This document shows, piece after piece, positions 9,210-18,647 of a stretch of 64,000 nucleotides of DNA; within the stretch, counting starts at the first letter, position 1; each line of letters begins with the position of its first letter. Source of the DNA: Cryobacterium inferilacus (lineage in GTDB: Bacteria; Actinomycetota; Actinomycetes; Actinomycetales; Microbacteriaceae). The stretch lies in the NCBI RefSeq assembly GCF_019599185.1, contig NZ_JAIEUL010000001.1, forward strand, positions 124,001 through 188,000. Reading direction: 5' to 3'. Position numbers and translations under genes: made by a program. Below the pieces are notes generated by a model, which saw nothing but the letters and a program-made list of their open reading frames with translations, was not told the origin of the DNA and did not search any database.

Positions 9210-10238
9210 TCACGCGGGAACGTCCGCGCCTGTGCCGGTGGTCGCAACGGAAGTCTCGGTCGCCTTGGCCTTGAGGGCGAGGGCCTTCTTGTCGCGCTTG
9301 CGGATCTCGGGTTCGTTCTCCCGCAGGTGGGCGTACAGCGGCGCGGCGATGAAGATCGTCGAGTACGTTCCCACGATCATGCCGATCAGCAGCGCCAGCG
9401 AGATGTCCCGCAGGGTGCCTGCACCGAGTACGAATGCGCCGATGACAAGAATGGATGCCACCGGCAGGACGGCCACGACTGAGGTGTTGATCGAACGCAC
9501 CAGGGTCTGGTTCACGGCGAGGTTGACCGAGTCGGCGAACGTCCGGCGAGACTCAGGTCCGTCTTCGCTGGTGTTCTCCCTGATCTTGTCGAACACCACC
9601 ACGGTGTCGTACAGCGAGTAACCCAGAATCGTCAGGAAGCCGATCACGGCGGCCGGGGTGATCTCGAAGCCGGTGATGCCGTAGATGCCGGCGGTGATGA
9701 CGAGGTCGTGCAGGAGCGCCACCATCGCGGCGACGGCCATCTTCCAGGTGCGGAAGTACAGTGCCATGACCGTTCCGGCCAGCACCAGGAAGGTGAGGAG
9801 CGCGCGGATCGCGGAGCCGGTGATGTCCTGGCCCCAGGACGGGCCGATGAACGAGGACGTCACCTGGGCCGGGTCGACACTGAATGCCGATGCCAGGGAG
9901 GCGCGCACTTCGCGGCTCTCGGTGTCCGTGAGCTGGTCCGTCTGCACCCTGATGCTGTCGGTTCCGACGACGGAGACCTTGGGAACGGCTTCGGGGACGA
10001 CGTCGTTGACCGCCGTCGTGGCCAGGTCCTGCTCCTCGGTGGAGACCTCGGACAGGACGAATTGGGATCCGCCGGTGAACTCGATACCGAAGGTGAAACC
10101 GCCGCGCAGCACTGGACCGAGAATGGCGATCAGGATCATGACGCCGGCGACGGCGTACCAGACCTTGCGGCGTCCGACGATGTCGTAGGAGAGCTTGCCG
10201 GTGTGCAGGTCATTGCCGAACTGGTTGAAGCTGGCCAT
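9210..10238 (-). CDS. secF: protein translocase subunit SecF
   Basis: Membrane component of the SecDF complex that uses the proton gradient to help pull secreted proteins through SecYEG. 342 residues with six membrane helices expected: one at about 28-45, a periplasmic domain containing FGIEFTGGSQFVLSEVSTEE, then five helices from about 140, with the conserved IGFLTILGYSLYDTVVVFDK and FVLGAGTLRDISLALLIGMI. The start overlaps the secD stop by one base (TAATG), so translation is coupled. The cytoplasmic tail ends in an Ala/Thr-rich stretch. Confidence 0.96.
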   Translation of the reverse strand: MASFNQFGNDLHTGKLSYDIVGRRKVWYAVAGVMILIAILGPVLRGGFTFGIEFTGGSQFVLSEVSTEEQDLATTAVNDVVPEAVPKVSVVGTDSIRVQTDQLTDTESREVRASLASAFSVDPAQVTSSFIGPSWGQDITGSAIRALLTFLVLAGTVMALYFRTWKMAVAAMVALLHDLVITAGIYGITGFEITPAAVIGFLTILGYSLYDTVVVFDKIRENTSEDGPESRRTFADSVNLAVNQTLVRSINTSVVAVLPVASILVIGAFVLGAGTLRDISLALLIGMIVGTYSTIFIAAPLYAHLRENEPEIRKRDKKALALKAKATETSVATTGTGADVPA

Positions 10239-12004
10239 TAGGAATCCTTCCCGTCGGTCGACTTACTCGAGCCGGTGCCGATGAGTTCAGCCGCCTTGCG
10301 TTCGGCGATGGTCTGCCGCTTCGCGGCCTCCTTGCTGGAGGTCCCGCCCTTGCGCGACGCTACCGGTGCGGGCGTCTCGAACCGGGCCCGGCCACGGTAG
10401 ACCGCTCCGAGGGCGCGGGGGTCGAGGCCGCTCAGCTTGTGCCCGTCGCCGAAGAACTTGGTGCGGGCCAGCAGCTGCAGCGTCGGGTGGGTGAACAGGG
10501 CCACGACGAGCAGGTCGACGAGGGTGGTCAGTCCGAGAGTGAGCGCGAAACCGCGCACGTTTCCGACGGCCAGAACGAACAATACCGCCGCGGCGAGGAA
10601 GTTGACGGTGTCAGAGGCGATGATGGTGCGGATGGCGCGGCGCCAGCCGGCCTCGACAGAGGACACCAGTCCTCGACCGTCGCGCAGTTCGTCTCGCACG
10701 CGTTCGAAATAGACGATGAACGAGTCAGCGGTGATACCGATCGCCACGATCAGACCGGCCACACCGGCCAGGGAGAGCCGGTAGCCCTCCCGCCAGGAGA
10801 GCAGGGTGATCAGGAAGTAGGTGATCACACCGGCCACGATCAGCGACGCGACCGTGACGAGCCCCAGCAGGCGGTACTGCACCAGGGAGTACAGCACCAC
10901 GAGGATCAGGCCGATGAGGCCGGCGATCAGGCCGCTCTGCAGCTGGGTGGAGCCGAGGGTGGCCGAGATGGTGTCCTGGCTCTGCACGGCGAAGCTGATC
11001 GGCAGCGCGCCGAACTTGAGCTGGTCGGCCAGGGCCTTGGAGGTGTCCTGGTCGAACGAGCCGGTGATCTGCGGCTTGCCGTCGGTGATCACCGCGAGGG
11101 TCTGCGGTGCGGAGATGACACTGCCGTCCAGCACGATGGCGAACTGGTTCTGGGCGCCGGTGAGTCCGCTGAGGCGGGTGGTCACATCGGCGAAGGCCTC
11201 TGTGCCGGTGCCGTCGAAGACGATGTTCACGGCCCACTCGCCCGTGGTGGCGCCGCTCTGGGTAGTGACCTGGCCGTTGGTGGCGTCCGAGATGTTCTCG
11301 CCGCTGACCTCGACCGGGCCGAGGATGTACTTGACCGATCCGTCTGCCTCGCACGTGATCAGGGGCTCATCGGCCGGTGCGACGACGGTGGTGTCGATGT
11401 CGCTGCACTGGAAGGAGTCGAACTGTTCCTGCAGGGCCGGCGTGATGTTGTTGATGTCGCTGGCGTCGGTCGGGGCGACGCTCGGTGTGGCCTCTTCCGC
11501 CGCTGCCGCCTCGTCGGTGGCCGTGTCGGTGGCACCCTCCGCGGCCGGGTCCGTGGCGCCGTCGGTCGGCTCCGCGGTGCTGTCGTCGGTACCGACGCTG
11601 TCTGCTGACGGCGCTGAGGCGACGATGACGGGGCGGAACTCGAGCTTGGCCGAAGACTGGATGCGGTTCAGGGTGGCGTCATCGGGGGTACCGGGGATGG
11701 AGATGACGATGTTTTGTCCACCCTGGGTGTTGATCTCCGACTCGGAGACCCCCGCGGAGTCGATGCGTTGACGGATGATCGACACGGCCTGGCTCAGCTG
11801 CTCGTTCGACACCGTCTGACCGGACTCGAGCTTCGGCGCCAGGATGATCTGCGTGCCGCCCTCGAGGTCGAGGGCGAGCTTGGGCGTCCACGACCCTCCC
11901 CCGGACAACACTCCGGCGCCGTTGAGGGCGATGAGACCGACGATGATCACGCCAAGCCAGGTCAGCGAACGCCAGGCCTTCTTGGTCGGAGACGACTTAG
12001 CCAC
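10238..12004 (-). CDS. secD: protein translocase subunit SecD
   Basis: Partner of SecF in proton-driven protein export. 588 residues: first membrane helix at about 13-31, large extracytoplasmic P1 domain starting LALDLEGGTQIILAPKLESG, and a C-terminal five-helix bundle with ITADSFIVYFERVRDELRDG and FALTLGLTTLVDLLVVALFT. Between about residues 130 and 180 there is a low-complexity Asp/Ala/Thr/Glu stretch (STAEPTDGATDPAAEGATDT), common as a variable insert in actinobacterial SecD. Forms an operon with secF (1-base overlap); yajC lies 64 bases upstream with a strong hairpin between them. Confidence 0.96.
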   Translation of the reverse strand: MAKSSPTKKAWRSLTWLGVIIVGLIALNGAGVLSGGGSWTPKLALDLEGGTQIILAPKLESGQTVSNEQLSQAVSIIRQRIDSAGVSESEINTQGGQNIVISIPGTPDDATLNRIQSSAKLEFRPVIVASAPSADSVGTDDSTAEPTDGATDPAAEGATDTATDEAAAAEEATPSVAPTDASDINNITPALQEQFDSFQCSDIDTTVVAPADEPLITCEADGSVKYILGPVEVSGENISDATNGQVTTQSGATTGEWAVNIVFDGTGTEAFADVTTRLSGLTGAQNQFAIVLDGSVISAPQTLAVITDGKPQITGSFDQDTSKALADQLKFGALPISFAVQSQDTISATLGSTQLQSGLIAGLIGLILVVLYSLVQYRLLGLVTVASLIVAGVITYFLITLLSWREGYRLSLAGVAGLIVAIGITADSFIVYFERVRDELRDGRGLVSSVEAGWRRAIRTIIASDTVNFLAAAVLFVLAVGNVRGFALTLGLTTLVDLLVVALFTHPTLQLLARTKFFGDGHKLSGLDPRALGAVYRGRARFETPAPVASRKGGTSSKEAAKRQTIAERKAAELIGTGSSKSTDGKDS

Positions 12005-12028
12005 CTATTGAACTCAGCTTTCTTTGCT

Positions 12029-12056
12029 CGTGCCCGCGCCACAGGGCGCGGGCACG
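12029..12056. repeat. perfect 12-bp hairpin between yajC and secD
   Basis: CGTGCCCGCGCC (12029-12040) and its exact complement (12045-12056) enclose a 4-base loop ACAG. No U-tract follows on the minus strand, so it is probably a processing or stability element, or a leaky terminator, in the yajC-secD-secF transcript. Confidence 0.6.
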
Positions 12057-12068
12057 GAGAGGGGTTTG

Positions 12069-12485
12069 TTACGCGTCGCCCTTTTTGGGTTCGGTGTCGT
12101 TCTCGGCCTGGCCGGCGGTCGGCTTGAAGTCGTTGCGCTGGCCGAAGTCGGGCTCGCCGAGGACGGACGGGGTGCCGGCGTCGTCGCCGACGGTCTCATC
12201 GAGGACGACGTCGTCACCGACGACGGTCGGCTCGACGACGCGGGCGATCGTCTGACGGTGGATCTGAACGACGGTGCCAGGAGCGATCTCGAGGGCAACC
12301 TTGTTTTCTTCCTCGTCGATCGAGACAATGGTGCCGTACAGACCGAAGTTGGTCATAACGTCGGCGCCGGCGACCATCTTGGACTGCAGCGCCAGGGTGT
12401 CCTTCTGGCGCTTGCGGCCATTGCGGAACATGAAGAAGACGAGCAGCGCCAGTACGGCGAGCATGACAAGTGTCAACGGATCCAT
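12069..12485 (-). CDS. yajC: preprotein translocase subunit YajC
   Basis: Small membrane protein that associates with SecDF. 138 residues from the ATG at 12485: membrane helix at residues 3-20 (PLTLVMLAVLALLVFFMF), then RNGRKRQKDTLALQSKMVAG and the conserved VMTNFGLYGTIVSIDEEENK, then an acidic tail longer than in E. coli, which is usual for actinobacteria. The reading frame stays open 32 codons upstream, but the hydrophobic start MDPLTLVML fits the family. GGAAGG lies about 12 bases ahead. First gene of the yajC-secD-secF set. Confidence 0.93.
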   Translation of the reverse strand: MDPLTLVMLAVLALLVFFMFRNGRKRQKDTLALQSKMVAGADVMTNFGLYGTIVSIDEEENKVALEIAPGTVVQIHRQTIARVVEPTVVGDDVVLDETVGDDAGTPSVLGEPDFGQRNDFKPTAGQAENDTEPKKGDA

Positions 12486-12587
12486 AGAACTGTGAAACCT
12501 TCCCGCGAGCGATTCAAGACCGCAGCAGTGTAGTGGTGCAGGGTTTGTGGGGGGATCGGGCACGACAAAATCGCGGACCAAACTGAA

Positions 12588-13622
12588 TTATAGGACATCC
12601 AAGGTGAGCGCAGCCTGAGGATTGTTCAGTCCGAAGTGCCGCCATGCTGCCGGTGTCGCCACGCGTCCTCGCGGCGTGCGGGTGAGGAAGCCGATCCTGA
12701 CCAGGAATGGCTCCACGACGGACTCGATGGTCTCCGGCTCTTCGCCCACCGAGACGGCGAGCGTATTGAGCCCGACCGGCCCGCCGGCGAACCGGGTGAG
12801 GACGATGTTCATGACCTCACGGTCCAACCGGTCCAGGCCGATTTCGTCGACGTCGTACAGTTCCAGGGCGGCGTGGACGGCCGTGAGGTCGGCCTCCCCG
12901 CCGTGCACCAGAGCGTAGTCGCGCACCCGGCGAAGCAGCCGGTTCGCGATCCGCGGTGTTCCCCGGCACCGGCCGGCGATCTCGGCGATGGCCGCACGCT
13001 CGATGTCCAGGCCGAGCAGCGCGGCGGCCCTCACGAGAACCAGTTCCAGCTCAGCATCGGCGTAGAACTCGAGGTGCGCGGTGAATCCGAACCGGTCGCG
13101 CAGCGGGTTGGGCAGCATGCCGGAGCGCGTGGTTGCCCCCACGAGAGTGAACGGCGCCAGCTCGAGCGGCACCGAGGTCGCACCGGCGCCCTTGCCGACC
13201 ATGATGTCGATTCGGAAGTCTTCCATCGCGAGGTAGAGCATTTCTTCCGCCGACCGCGCCATGCGGTGGATCTCGTCGATGAAGAGCACCTCGCCGGGCA
13301 CAAGCGATGACAGCACGGCCGCCAGGTCGCCGGCATGCTGGATGGCCGGACCGCTGGACATCCGCAGCGGCCGGTTGCCCTCGTACGCGATGATCATCGC
13401 CAGCGTGGTCTTGCCGAGCCCTGGGGGACCGGCCAGCAGGATGTGGTCCGGGGTGCGCTGCTGCATGGCGGCGGCGGTGAGCAACAGCTGCAGCTGGCCG
13501 CGAACCTTCTGCTGACCGACAAACTCCTCCAGGCTCTGCGGGCGCAATGCTCCCTCGAAAGCCAGTTCGGCGTCGCCGTTGACGGCCGGGTTGGTCAGCT
13601 CGACGCCGGGATCCTGGCTCAT
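12588..13622 (-). CDS. ruvB: Holliday junction branch migration helicase RuvB
   Basis: Hexameric AAA+ motor that drives branch migration of Holliday junctions with RuvA. 344 residues. Walker A GPPGLGKT at 65-72, Walker [11 protein letters not shown] near 112-121, sensor/arginine-finger region [20 protein letters not shown], and a C-terminal winged-helix domain with [20 protein letters not shown]. The start ATG overlaps the ruvA stop by 4 bases (ATGA), giving a tightly coupled ruvC-ruvA-ruvB operon. Confidence 0.97.
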   Translation of the reverse strand: MSQDPGVELTNPAVNGDAELAFEGALRPQSLEEFVGQQKVRGQLQLLLTAAAMQQRTPDHILLAGPPGLGKTTLAMIIAYEGNRPLRMSSGPAIQHAGDLAAVLSSLVPGEVLFIDEIHRMARSAEEMLYLAMEDFRIDIMVGKGAGATSVPLELAPFTLVGATTRSGMLPNPLRDRFGFTAHLEFYADAELELVLVRAAALLGLDIERAAIAEIAGRCRGTPRIANRLLRRVRDYALVHGGEADLTAVHAALELYDVDEIGLDRLDREVMNIVLTRFAGGPVGLNTLAVSVGEEPETIESVVEPFLVRIGFLTRTPRGRVATPAAWRHFGLNNPQAALTLDVL

Positions 13623-14272
13623 GAGCGACGCTCCGCTGCAGCGGTCTTTCCCGCGTGCTGGGCCGGGCCGAGCCGGGCGAGCGCCAGCCGCAGCACCGTG
13701 GCCACACCAGCGTCCTCCGCGTCGAATTCGGCGGTGCTGCCGGCGAGGATCTCATCGACGGCCTGGCCCGCGACGCGTTCAGACCAGCCCAGACCGATCA
13801 GGGCGGCCTGCACGGTGGCGCTGACCGTGGCCGTGGCGACTCCGCCACGTCCTGACGTCGCTGCGGGCGCGGTCACGGCAACCTTGCCGACGAGGGAGAG
13901 CACGATGAGTTTCGCGGTCTTCGGGCCGACACCGCTCACCTTCCGGAAGGCGGCATCGTCGTCGGCCGCGACCGCGTGCGCGATCTGGTTCGGGGTCATC
14001 ACGGCCAGAACACCAAGGGCCGACTTGGGACCGACGCCGGTCACCCCGACGAGCAGTTCGAACACCGACAGTTCCTCGATGCTGGGAAAACCGTACAGCG
14101 TCAGCGAGTCCTCGCGAACGATCAGGGTCGTCGACAGCCGGGTCTCGGTGCCGGCGCGGGCGGCGAGGGCCGTGGACGGGGTGACCTGCACGGCCAGCCC
14201 CACTCCCCCGACCTCGATCACCACGGTTGAGCCCAGGGCGGAAAGGACTGGGCCACGCACAGAAGAGATCAC
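13619..14272 (-). CDS. ruvA: Holliday junction branch migration protein RuvA
   Basis: Binds the four-way junction and recruits RuvB. 217 residues from a GTG that overlaps the ruvC stop by 4 bases. Visible parts: N-terminal OB-fold ([20 protein letters not shown]), tandem helix-hairpin-helix motifs ([20 protein letters not shown] and [20 protein letters not shown]), a flexible Ala/Gly linker, and the RuvB-binding domain III ([20 protein letters not shown]). Slightly longer than E. coli RuvA because of the linker and the C-terminal tail. Confidence 0.96.
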   Translation of the reverse strand: MISSVRGPVLSALGSTVVIEVGGVGLAVQVTPSTALAARAGTETRLSTTLIVREDSLTLYGFPSIEELSVFELLVGVTGVGPKSALGVLAVMTPNQIAHAVAADDDAAFRKVSGVGPKTAKLIVLSLVGKVAVTAPAATSGRGGVATATVSATVQAALIGLGWSERVAGQAVDEILAGSTAEFDAEDAGVATVLRLALARLGPAQHAGKTAAAERRS

Positions 14273-14937
14273 CTATTCAGCCTACGGGGCCCCGCCGACG
14301 TTGACGCCGCCGGGTCCGGCGCGTTGCCCCGAACAACGCCGCCCCGTTCGGCATCGCGCCAGGCCTTCTGCGCCGGTGTGAGCGCGCCGGGGTTGAGCGA
14401 CGGTGTGGAGCGTTTGCCAGCGGCCACGGTTCCGCTTGTGGGGAGCACCCCGCCGGCGGCGCCCGTGCGCCAGGCGTGGCAGATCGCCAAGGCGAGGGCA
14501 TCAGCGGCGTCGGCCGGTTTGGGTATCTCGGCCAGCCCCAGCACCCGGGCGACCATGGTGCCCACCTGCTTCTTGTCCGCGGAACCATAGCCGGTGATGG
14601 CCGCCTTGACCTCGCTCGGGGTGTGCAGAGTCACCGTGAGGCCGCGCTTGGCGGCGAGCATCAGGGCCACGCCGCTGATCTGGGCCGTGCCCATGACCGT
14701 GCTGACGTTCTGCTGAGCGAAGACCCGCTCGATGGCCACAAAGGCGGGTTTGTGCTTGTCTAAGAGCTCTTCGAGCCCTTCGCTGATCAGCAACAGCCGA
14801 CGCTCGAGGGACAGGTCGGGAGAGCTGCGCAGCACCTGCACGTCGACCAGGGTCGCCGTGCGGTTGGCTGCGACGTCGACGATGCCGACGCCGCAGCGGG
14901 TCAGGCCGGGGTCGATGCCCAGCACCCTGACCGTCAT
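14269..14937 (-). CDS. ruvC: crossover junction endodeoxyribonuclease RuvC
   Basis: Resolves Holliday junctions by paired strand cuts. 222 residues with the RNase H-like acidic residues in place: Asp9 in [12 protein letters not shown], Glu70 in [12 protein letters not shown], and the Asp143/Asp146 pair in [15 protein letters not shown]. The core ends near residue 160; a tail of about 60 residues rich in Ala, Gly and Pro follows, longer than in most RuvC proteins and without recognisable motifs. First gene of ruvC-ruvA-ruvB and 7 bases downstream of yebC, so probably cotranscribed with it. Confidence 0.96.
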   Translation of the reverse strand: MTVRVLGIDPGLTRCGVGIVDVAANRTATLVDVQVLRSSPDLSLERRLLLISEGLEELLDKHKPAFVAIERVFAQQNVSTVMGTAQISGVALMLAAKRGLTVTLHTPSEVKAAITGYGSADKKQVGTMVARVLGLAEIPKPADAADALALAICHAWRTGAAGGVLPTSGTVAAGKRSTPSLNPGALTPAQKAWRDAERGGVVRGNAPDPAASTSAGPRRLNR

Positions 14938-14944
14938 CGGTGGA

Positions 14945-15709
14945 TTAGTCGCTCTCGGCTTCGAGCTCGGCCTGGACCTCTGCGGACAGGTCGTAGTTGC
15001 TGTAGATGTTCTGCACGTCGTCGAGCTCCTCGAGCGCGTCGATCAGGTGGAAGACCTTGCGGGCGGTGGCCGCATCGACCTCGATCTTGAGCTGCGGGAC
15101 GAAGGCGATGTCGGCGGAGTCGTAGTCGATGCCAGCGGTCTGCAGAGCAGTACGGGTGGCGACGAGGTCCTGGGCCTCGCTGAAGACCTCGAACTTCTCC
15201 CCGTCGTCGATCACTTCTTCGGCTCCGGCGTCGAGAACGGCGGCGAGCACGTCGTCTTCGGTGACATCGTTGCCCTTCGGCACGACGACGATGCCCTTGC
15301 GGTGGAAGTTGTAGGCGACGCTGCCAGGATCGGCCATGTTGCCGCCGTTACGGCTGACCGTGGTGCGCACCTCGGCGGCGGCACGGTTCTTGTTGTCGGT
15401 GAGGCACTCGATCATGATGGCGACGCCGTTCGCGGCGTAGCCCTCGTACATGATCGTGGTGTAGTCGACGACCTCACCGGTGAGGCCGGCGCCGCGCTTG
15501 ACGGCGCGGTCGATGTTGTCGTTGGGTACCGAGGTCTTCTTGGCCTTCTGGATGGCGTCGACGAGGGTGGGGTTACCCGACAGGTCGGCGCCGCCCATGC
15601 GGGAGGCGACCTCGATGTTCTTGATCAGCTTGGCGAACGCCTTGGCCCGACGTGAGTCGGTGACGGCCTTCTGGTGCTTGGTGGTTGCCCACTTGGAATG
15701 CCCGGACAT
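14945..15709 (-). CDS. yebC: YebC/PmpR family regulatory protein
   Basis: 254 residues beginning [20 protein letters not shown], the diagnostic start of the family; I take the ATG at 15709 for this reason although the frame is open 19 codons upstream. Other family blocks: [40 protein letters not shown] and the C-terminal [20 protein letters not shown]. YebC proteins were annotated as DNA-binding regulators; recent work on the family points to helping ribosomes past proline stretches. Which role holds here cannot be read from the sequence. Placed directly before ruvC as in most bacteria. Confidence 0.93.
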   Translation of the reverse strand: MSGHSKWATTKHQKAVTDSRRAKAFAKLIKNIEVASRMGGADLSGNPTLVDAIQKAKKTSVPNDNIDRAVKRGAGLTGEVVDYTTIMYEGYAANGVAIMIECLTDNKNRAAAEVRTTVSRNGGNMADPGSVAYNFHRKGIVVVPKGNDVTEDDVLAAVLDAGAEEVIDDGEKFEVFSEAQDLVATRTALQTAGIDYDSADIAFVPQLKIEVDAATARKVFHLIDALEELDDVQNIYSNYDLSAEVQAELEAESD

Positions 15710-15851
15710 GAATCTCCCGTGTGTCGCTTGCTCGTGCGACGCGCTTGATGCGTCGTCTGCTGGCACCGCGATCGTGCTGACCGGTCAGTGCCCTGCCAGT
15801 CTAGCCCGGCAGCCCCAGTGCCGACCCGCGCCGCTCCGGAGCACGGCTGGC

Positions 15852-16385
15852 TCACCCCGGCAGGTCGAGGATCTTGCGCAGGGTGCGCAGATTGCGGTTG
15901 GTGGTGCTCGCCTTGTAGCGGGTCTTGGCGGAGAGACTGCTGAAGGGGCTCTTGATGCCCACCTCCCGGCGGACCTGCCAGTACACCACGCCGTCGCCCG
16001 GCACGACGCGGTCGTCGGCCGGGTCGAGGGTGGGGGCGGCCGTGAGCAGCTCGTCCAGCATGGCGGGATCCGAGCCGAACAAGACATAGGAGTGCCAGCC
16101 GTCCAGGTCGTCGAACGGATAGTCCTCCACCGCTGCCGCGAGGGCATCCCGGGTGAGCAGGACCACCCAGGCCTCGTAGCCGAAGGTGTCGGAGAGCAAG
16201 CGTTCGAGGCCGGACTTGAGGGTGGCCGCATCCGTCTCGTCGCTGTCGAAGACGAGGTTGCCGCTGGCGAGCACTGTCTTGACCCCGGTGTGGCCGAGGG
16301 AGCGCACGGTGTCGGCCAGGTCGGCCATCGTGATGGTGATGCCGCCGACGTTGATGCCCCGCAGCAGGGCGACGTAGTGAGTCAT
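15852..16385 (-). CDS. DUF1697 domain-containing protein
   Basis: 177 residues starting MTHYVALLRGINVGGITITM, the typical opening of DUF1697, followed by LGHTGVKTVLASGNLVFDSD and the closing KTRYKASTTNRNLRTLRKI. Family members are small cytoplasmic proteins of unknown activity with structural similarity to nucleotide-binding folds. It lies between pdxT and yebC, two genes that usually adjoin in actinobacteria, so it is probably a local insertion; base composition does not differ visibly from the neighbours. Confidence 0.88.
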   Translation of the reverse strand: MTHYVALLRGINVGGITITMADLADTVRSLGHTGVKTVLASGNLVFDSDETDAATLKSGLERLLSDTFGYEAWVVLLTRDALAAAVEDYPFDDLDGWHSYVLFGSDPAMLDELLTAAPTLDPADDRVVPGDGVVYWQVRREVGIKSPFSSLSAKTRYKASTTNRNLRTLRKILDLPG

Positions 16386-16408
16386 CCGACCAGTGTGGCG
16401 GAGGGAGG

Positions 16409-17002
16409 CTAACCGCGGAAGGCGGCGCTCCTCACCTTCCGCAGGAAGTACTCGTGGAAGCGGTACTCCCCCGTGATCTCGGGGTGGAACGACGTGCCGA
16501 GCAGGTTGCCCTGCTCCACGGCCACGCAGCGGCCGTCGGCGACGGTGGCGAGCGACGTGGCCAGTGGGCCGACGCTCTCGACCACGGGCGCGCGAATGAA
16601 CACAGCGTGCACCGGCGTCTCGCCGAGCACGGGGATGTCGAGGTCGGTCTCGAACGACGCCGTCTGTGACCCGAAAGCGTTGCGGCGCACGCTGATGTCC
16701 AACCCGCCGATGCTCTGCTGGCCGCGGATGCCGTCGAGCACGGTGTCCGCGAGCATGATCAGGCCCGCGCAGGTGCCGTAGACGGGCAGACCGGCCGCCA
16801 CCGCGACGCGCAGTGGCTCCGCCAGCCCGAACAAGCGGGTGAGCTTGTCCATCACACTGGACTCGCCGCCCGGAATGACCAGGCCGGTGACACCGGCCAG
16901 CTCCTCCGGGCGGCGCACGAGGGTGACCTCGCTGCCGAGCGAGCGCAGCACGGTGGCGTGCTCGCGAAAATCGCCCTGTAGGGCGAGTACTCCAACGGAC
17001 AT
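16409..17002 (-). CDS. pdxT: pyridoxal 5'-phosphate synthase glutaminase subunit PdxT
   Basis: Class I glutaminase that supplies ammonia to PdxS for de novo vitamin B6 synthesis. 197 residues from the ATG at 17002 (SVGVLALQGDFREHATVLRS). Nucleophile Cys78 lies in VYGTCAGLIML; the GGESS oxyanion segment is at 45-49; the His/Glu of the triad sit in FHPEITGEYRFHEYF at the C terminus. The gene starts 10 bases after the pdxS stop with no good ribosome site of its own, suggesting coupled translation. Confidence 0.96.
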   Translation of the reverse strand: MSVGVLALQGDFREHATVLRSLGSEVTLVRRPEELAGVTGLVIPGGESSVMDKLTRLFGLAEPLRVAVAAGLPVYGTCAGLIMLADTVLDGIRGQQSIGGLDISVRRNAFGSQTASFETDLDIPVLGETPVHAVFIRAPVVESVGPLATSLATVADGRCVAVEQGNLLGTSFHPEITGEYRFHEYFLRKVRSAAFRG

Positions 17003-17012
17003 GAAGCGGGTG

Positions 17013-17915
<903 letters not shown>

Positions 17916-18000
17916 AACTACGATTCTATTCCTTGCGTCTGGTGCCGCCCCGGCGGGGTCGTGGCACTGGTGATGGGAAGAGCAACAAACGTGCCGCGGG

Positions 18001-18645
18001 TCAGGAGCCCCCGGCGGGCCAACCGTCTGCGACAGCGCGACGCACGTCGCCCAGCAGCTGCGGGATCGCCTTGGTGCCGGCGATGATCGGGAAGAAGTTC
18101 GAGTCCAGCGCCCAGCGCGGAACGATGTGCTGGTGCAGGTGCTCGGCGATCCCGGCACCGGCGATTCGGCCCTGGTTCATACCGAGGTTGAACCCGTCGC
18201 ATCCGGATGTGGCTTTGAGCACGCGCATGGCCGTCTGGGTCAGGCTACCGATCTCGGCGACTTCCTCCGGGGTGGCCTCGTCATACGTCGCAACATGCCG
18301 GTACGGGCACACGAGCAGGTGGCCGCTGTTGTACGGAAACAGGTTCAGCAGCACGTACGCGTACCTGCCGCGCGCCACGATGAGTGCCTTCTCGTCGTCC
18401 ATCGACGGCGCGATGCAGAACGGGCAGTCATCGGGATGCGGCTGCTGGCCGCCCTGAATGTAGACCATGCGATGCGGGGTCCACAGACGCTGGAAGGCAT
18501 CCGGAACGGCGGCGAAGTCGCCGGAGTTCTCGACCTGCACGCCCTCGGTCACGTCCTGCGGGGTGCCGGACAGGCGATCCCACGGGCTGTCACGCGGACT
18601 GTCGCCCTCGGTGTCTCGCGGCGCTGCCGGAGTCGGGTCGGTCAT
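18001..18645 (-). CDS. HIT family hydrolase/transferase (histidine triad protein)
   Basis: 214 residues with the signature [10 protein letters not shown] near the C terminus and a CPFC pair at about residue 75, the layout of actinobacterial HIT proteins related to AP4A phosphorylases. The first 45 residues ([20 protein letters not shown]) are low-complexity and may not be folded. Starts 2 bases after the thrS stop, so it is translated from the thrS message. In many actinobacteria a phospholipid gene pgsA and mannosyltransferase genes follow at this point; here pdxS follows directly. The exact nucleotide substrate is unknown. Confidence 0.92.
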   Translation of the reverse strand: MTDPTPAAPRDTEGDSPRDSPWDRLSGTPQDVTEGVQVENSGDFAAVPDAFQRLWTPHRMVYIQGGQQPHPDDCPFCIAPSMDDEKALIVARGRYAYVLLNLFPYNSGHLLVCPYRHVATYDEATPEEVAEIGSLTQTAMRVLKATSGCDGFNLGMNQGRIAGAGIAEHLHQHIVPRWALDSNFFPIIAGTKAIPQLLGDVRRAVADGWPAGGS

Positions 18646-18647
18646 CG

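Noticed and set aside
8032..9621. 529-codon plus-strand open frame across rel and secF
   Set aside because: Antisense to two well-conserved genes and their intergenic gap; no motif.
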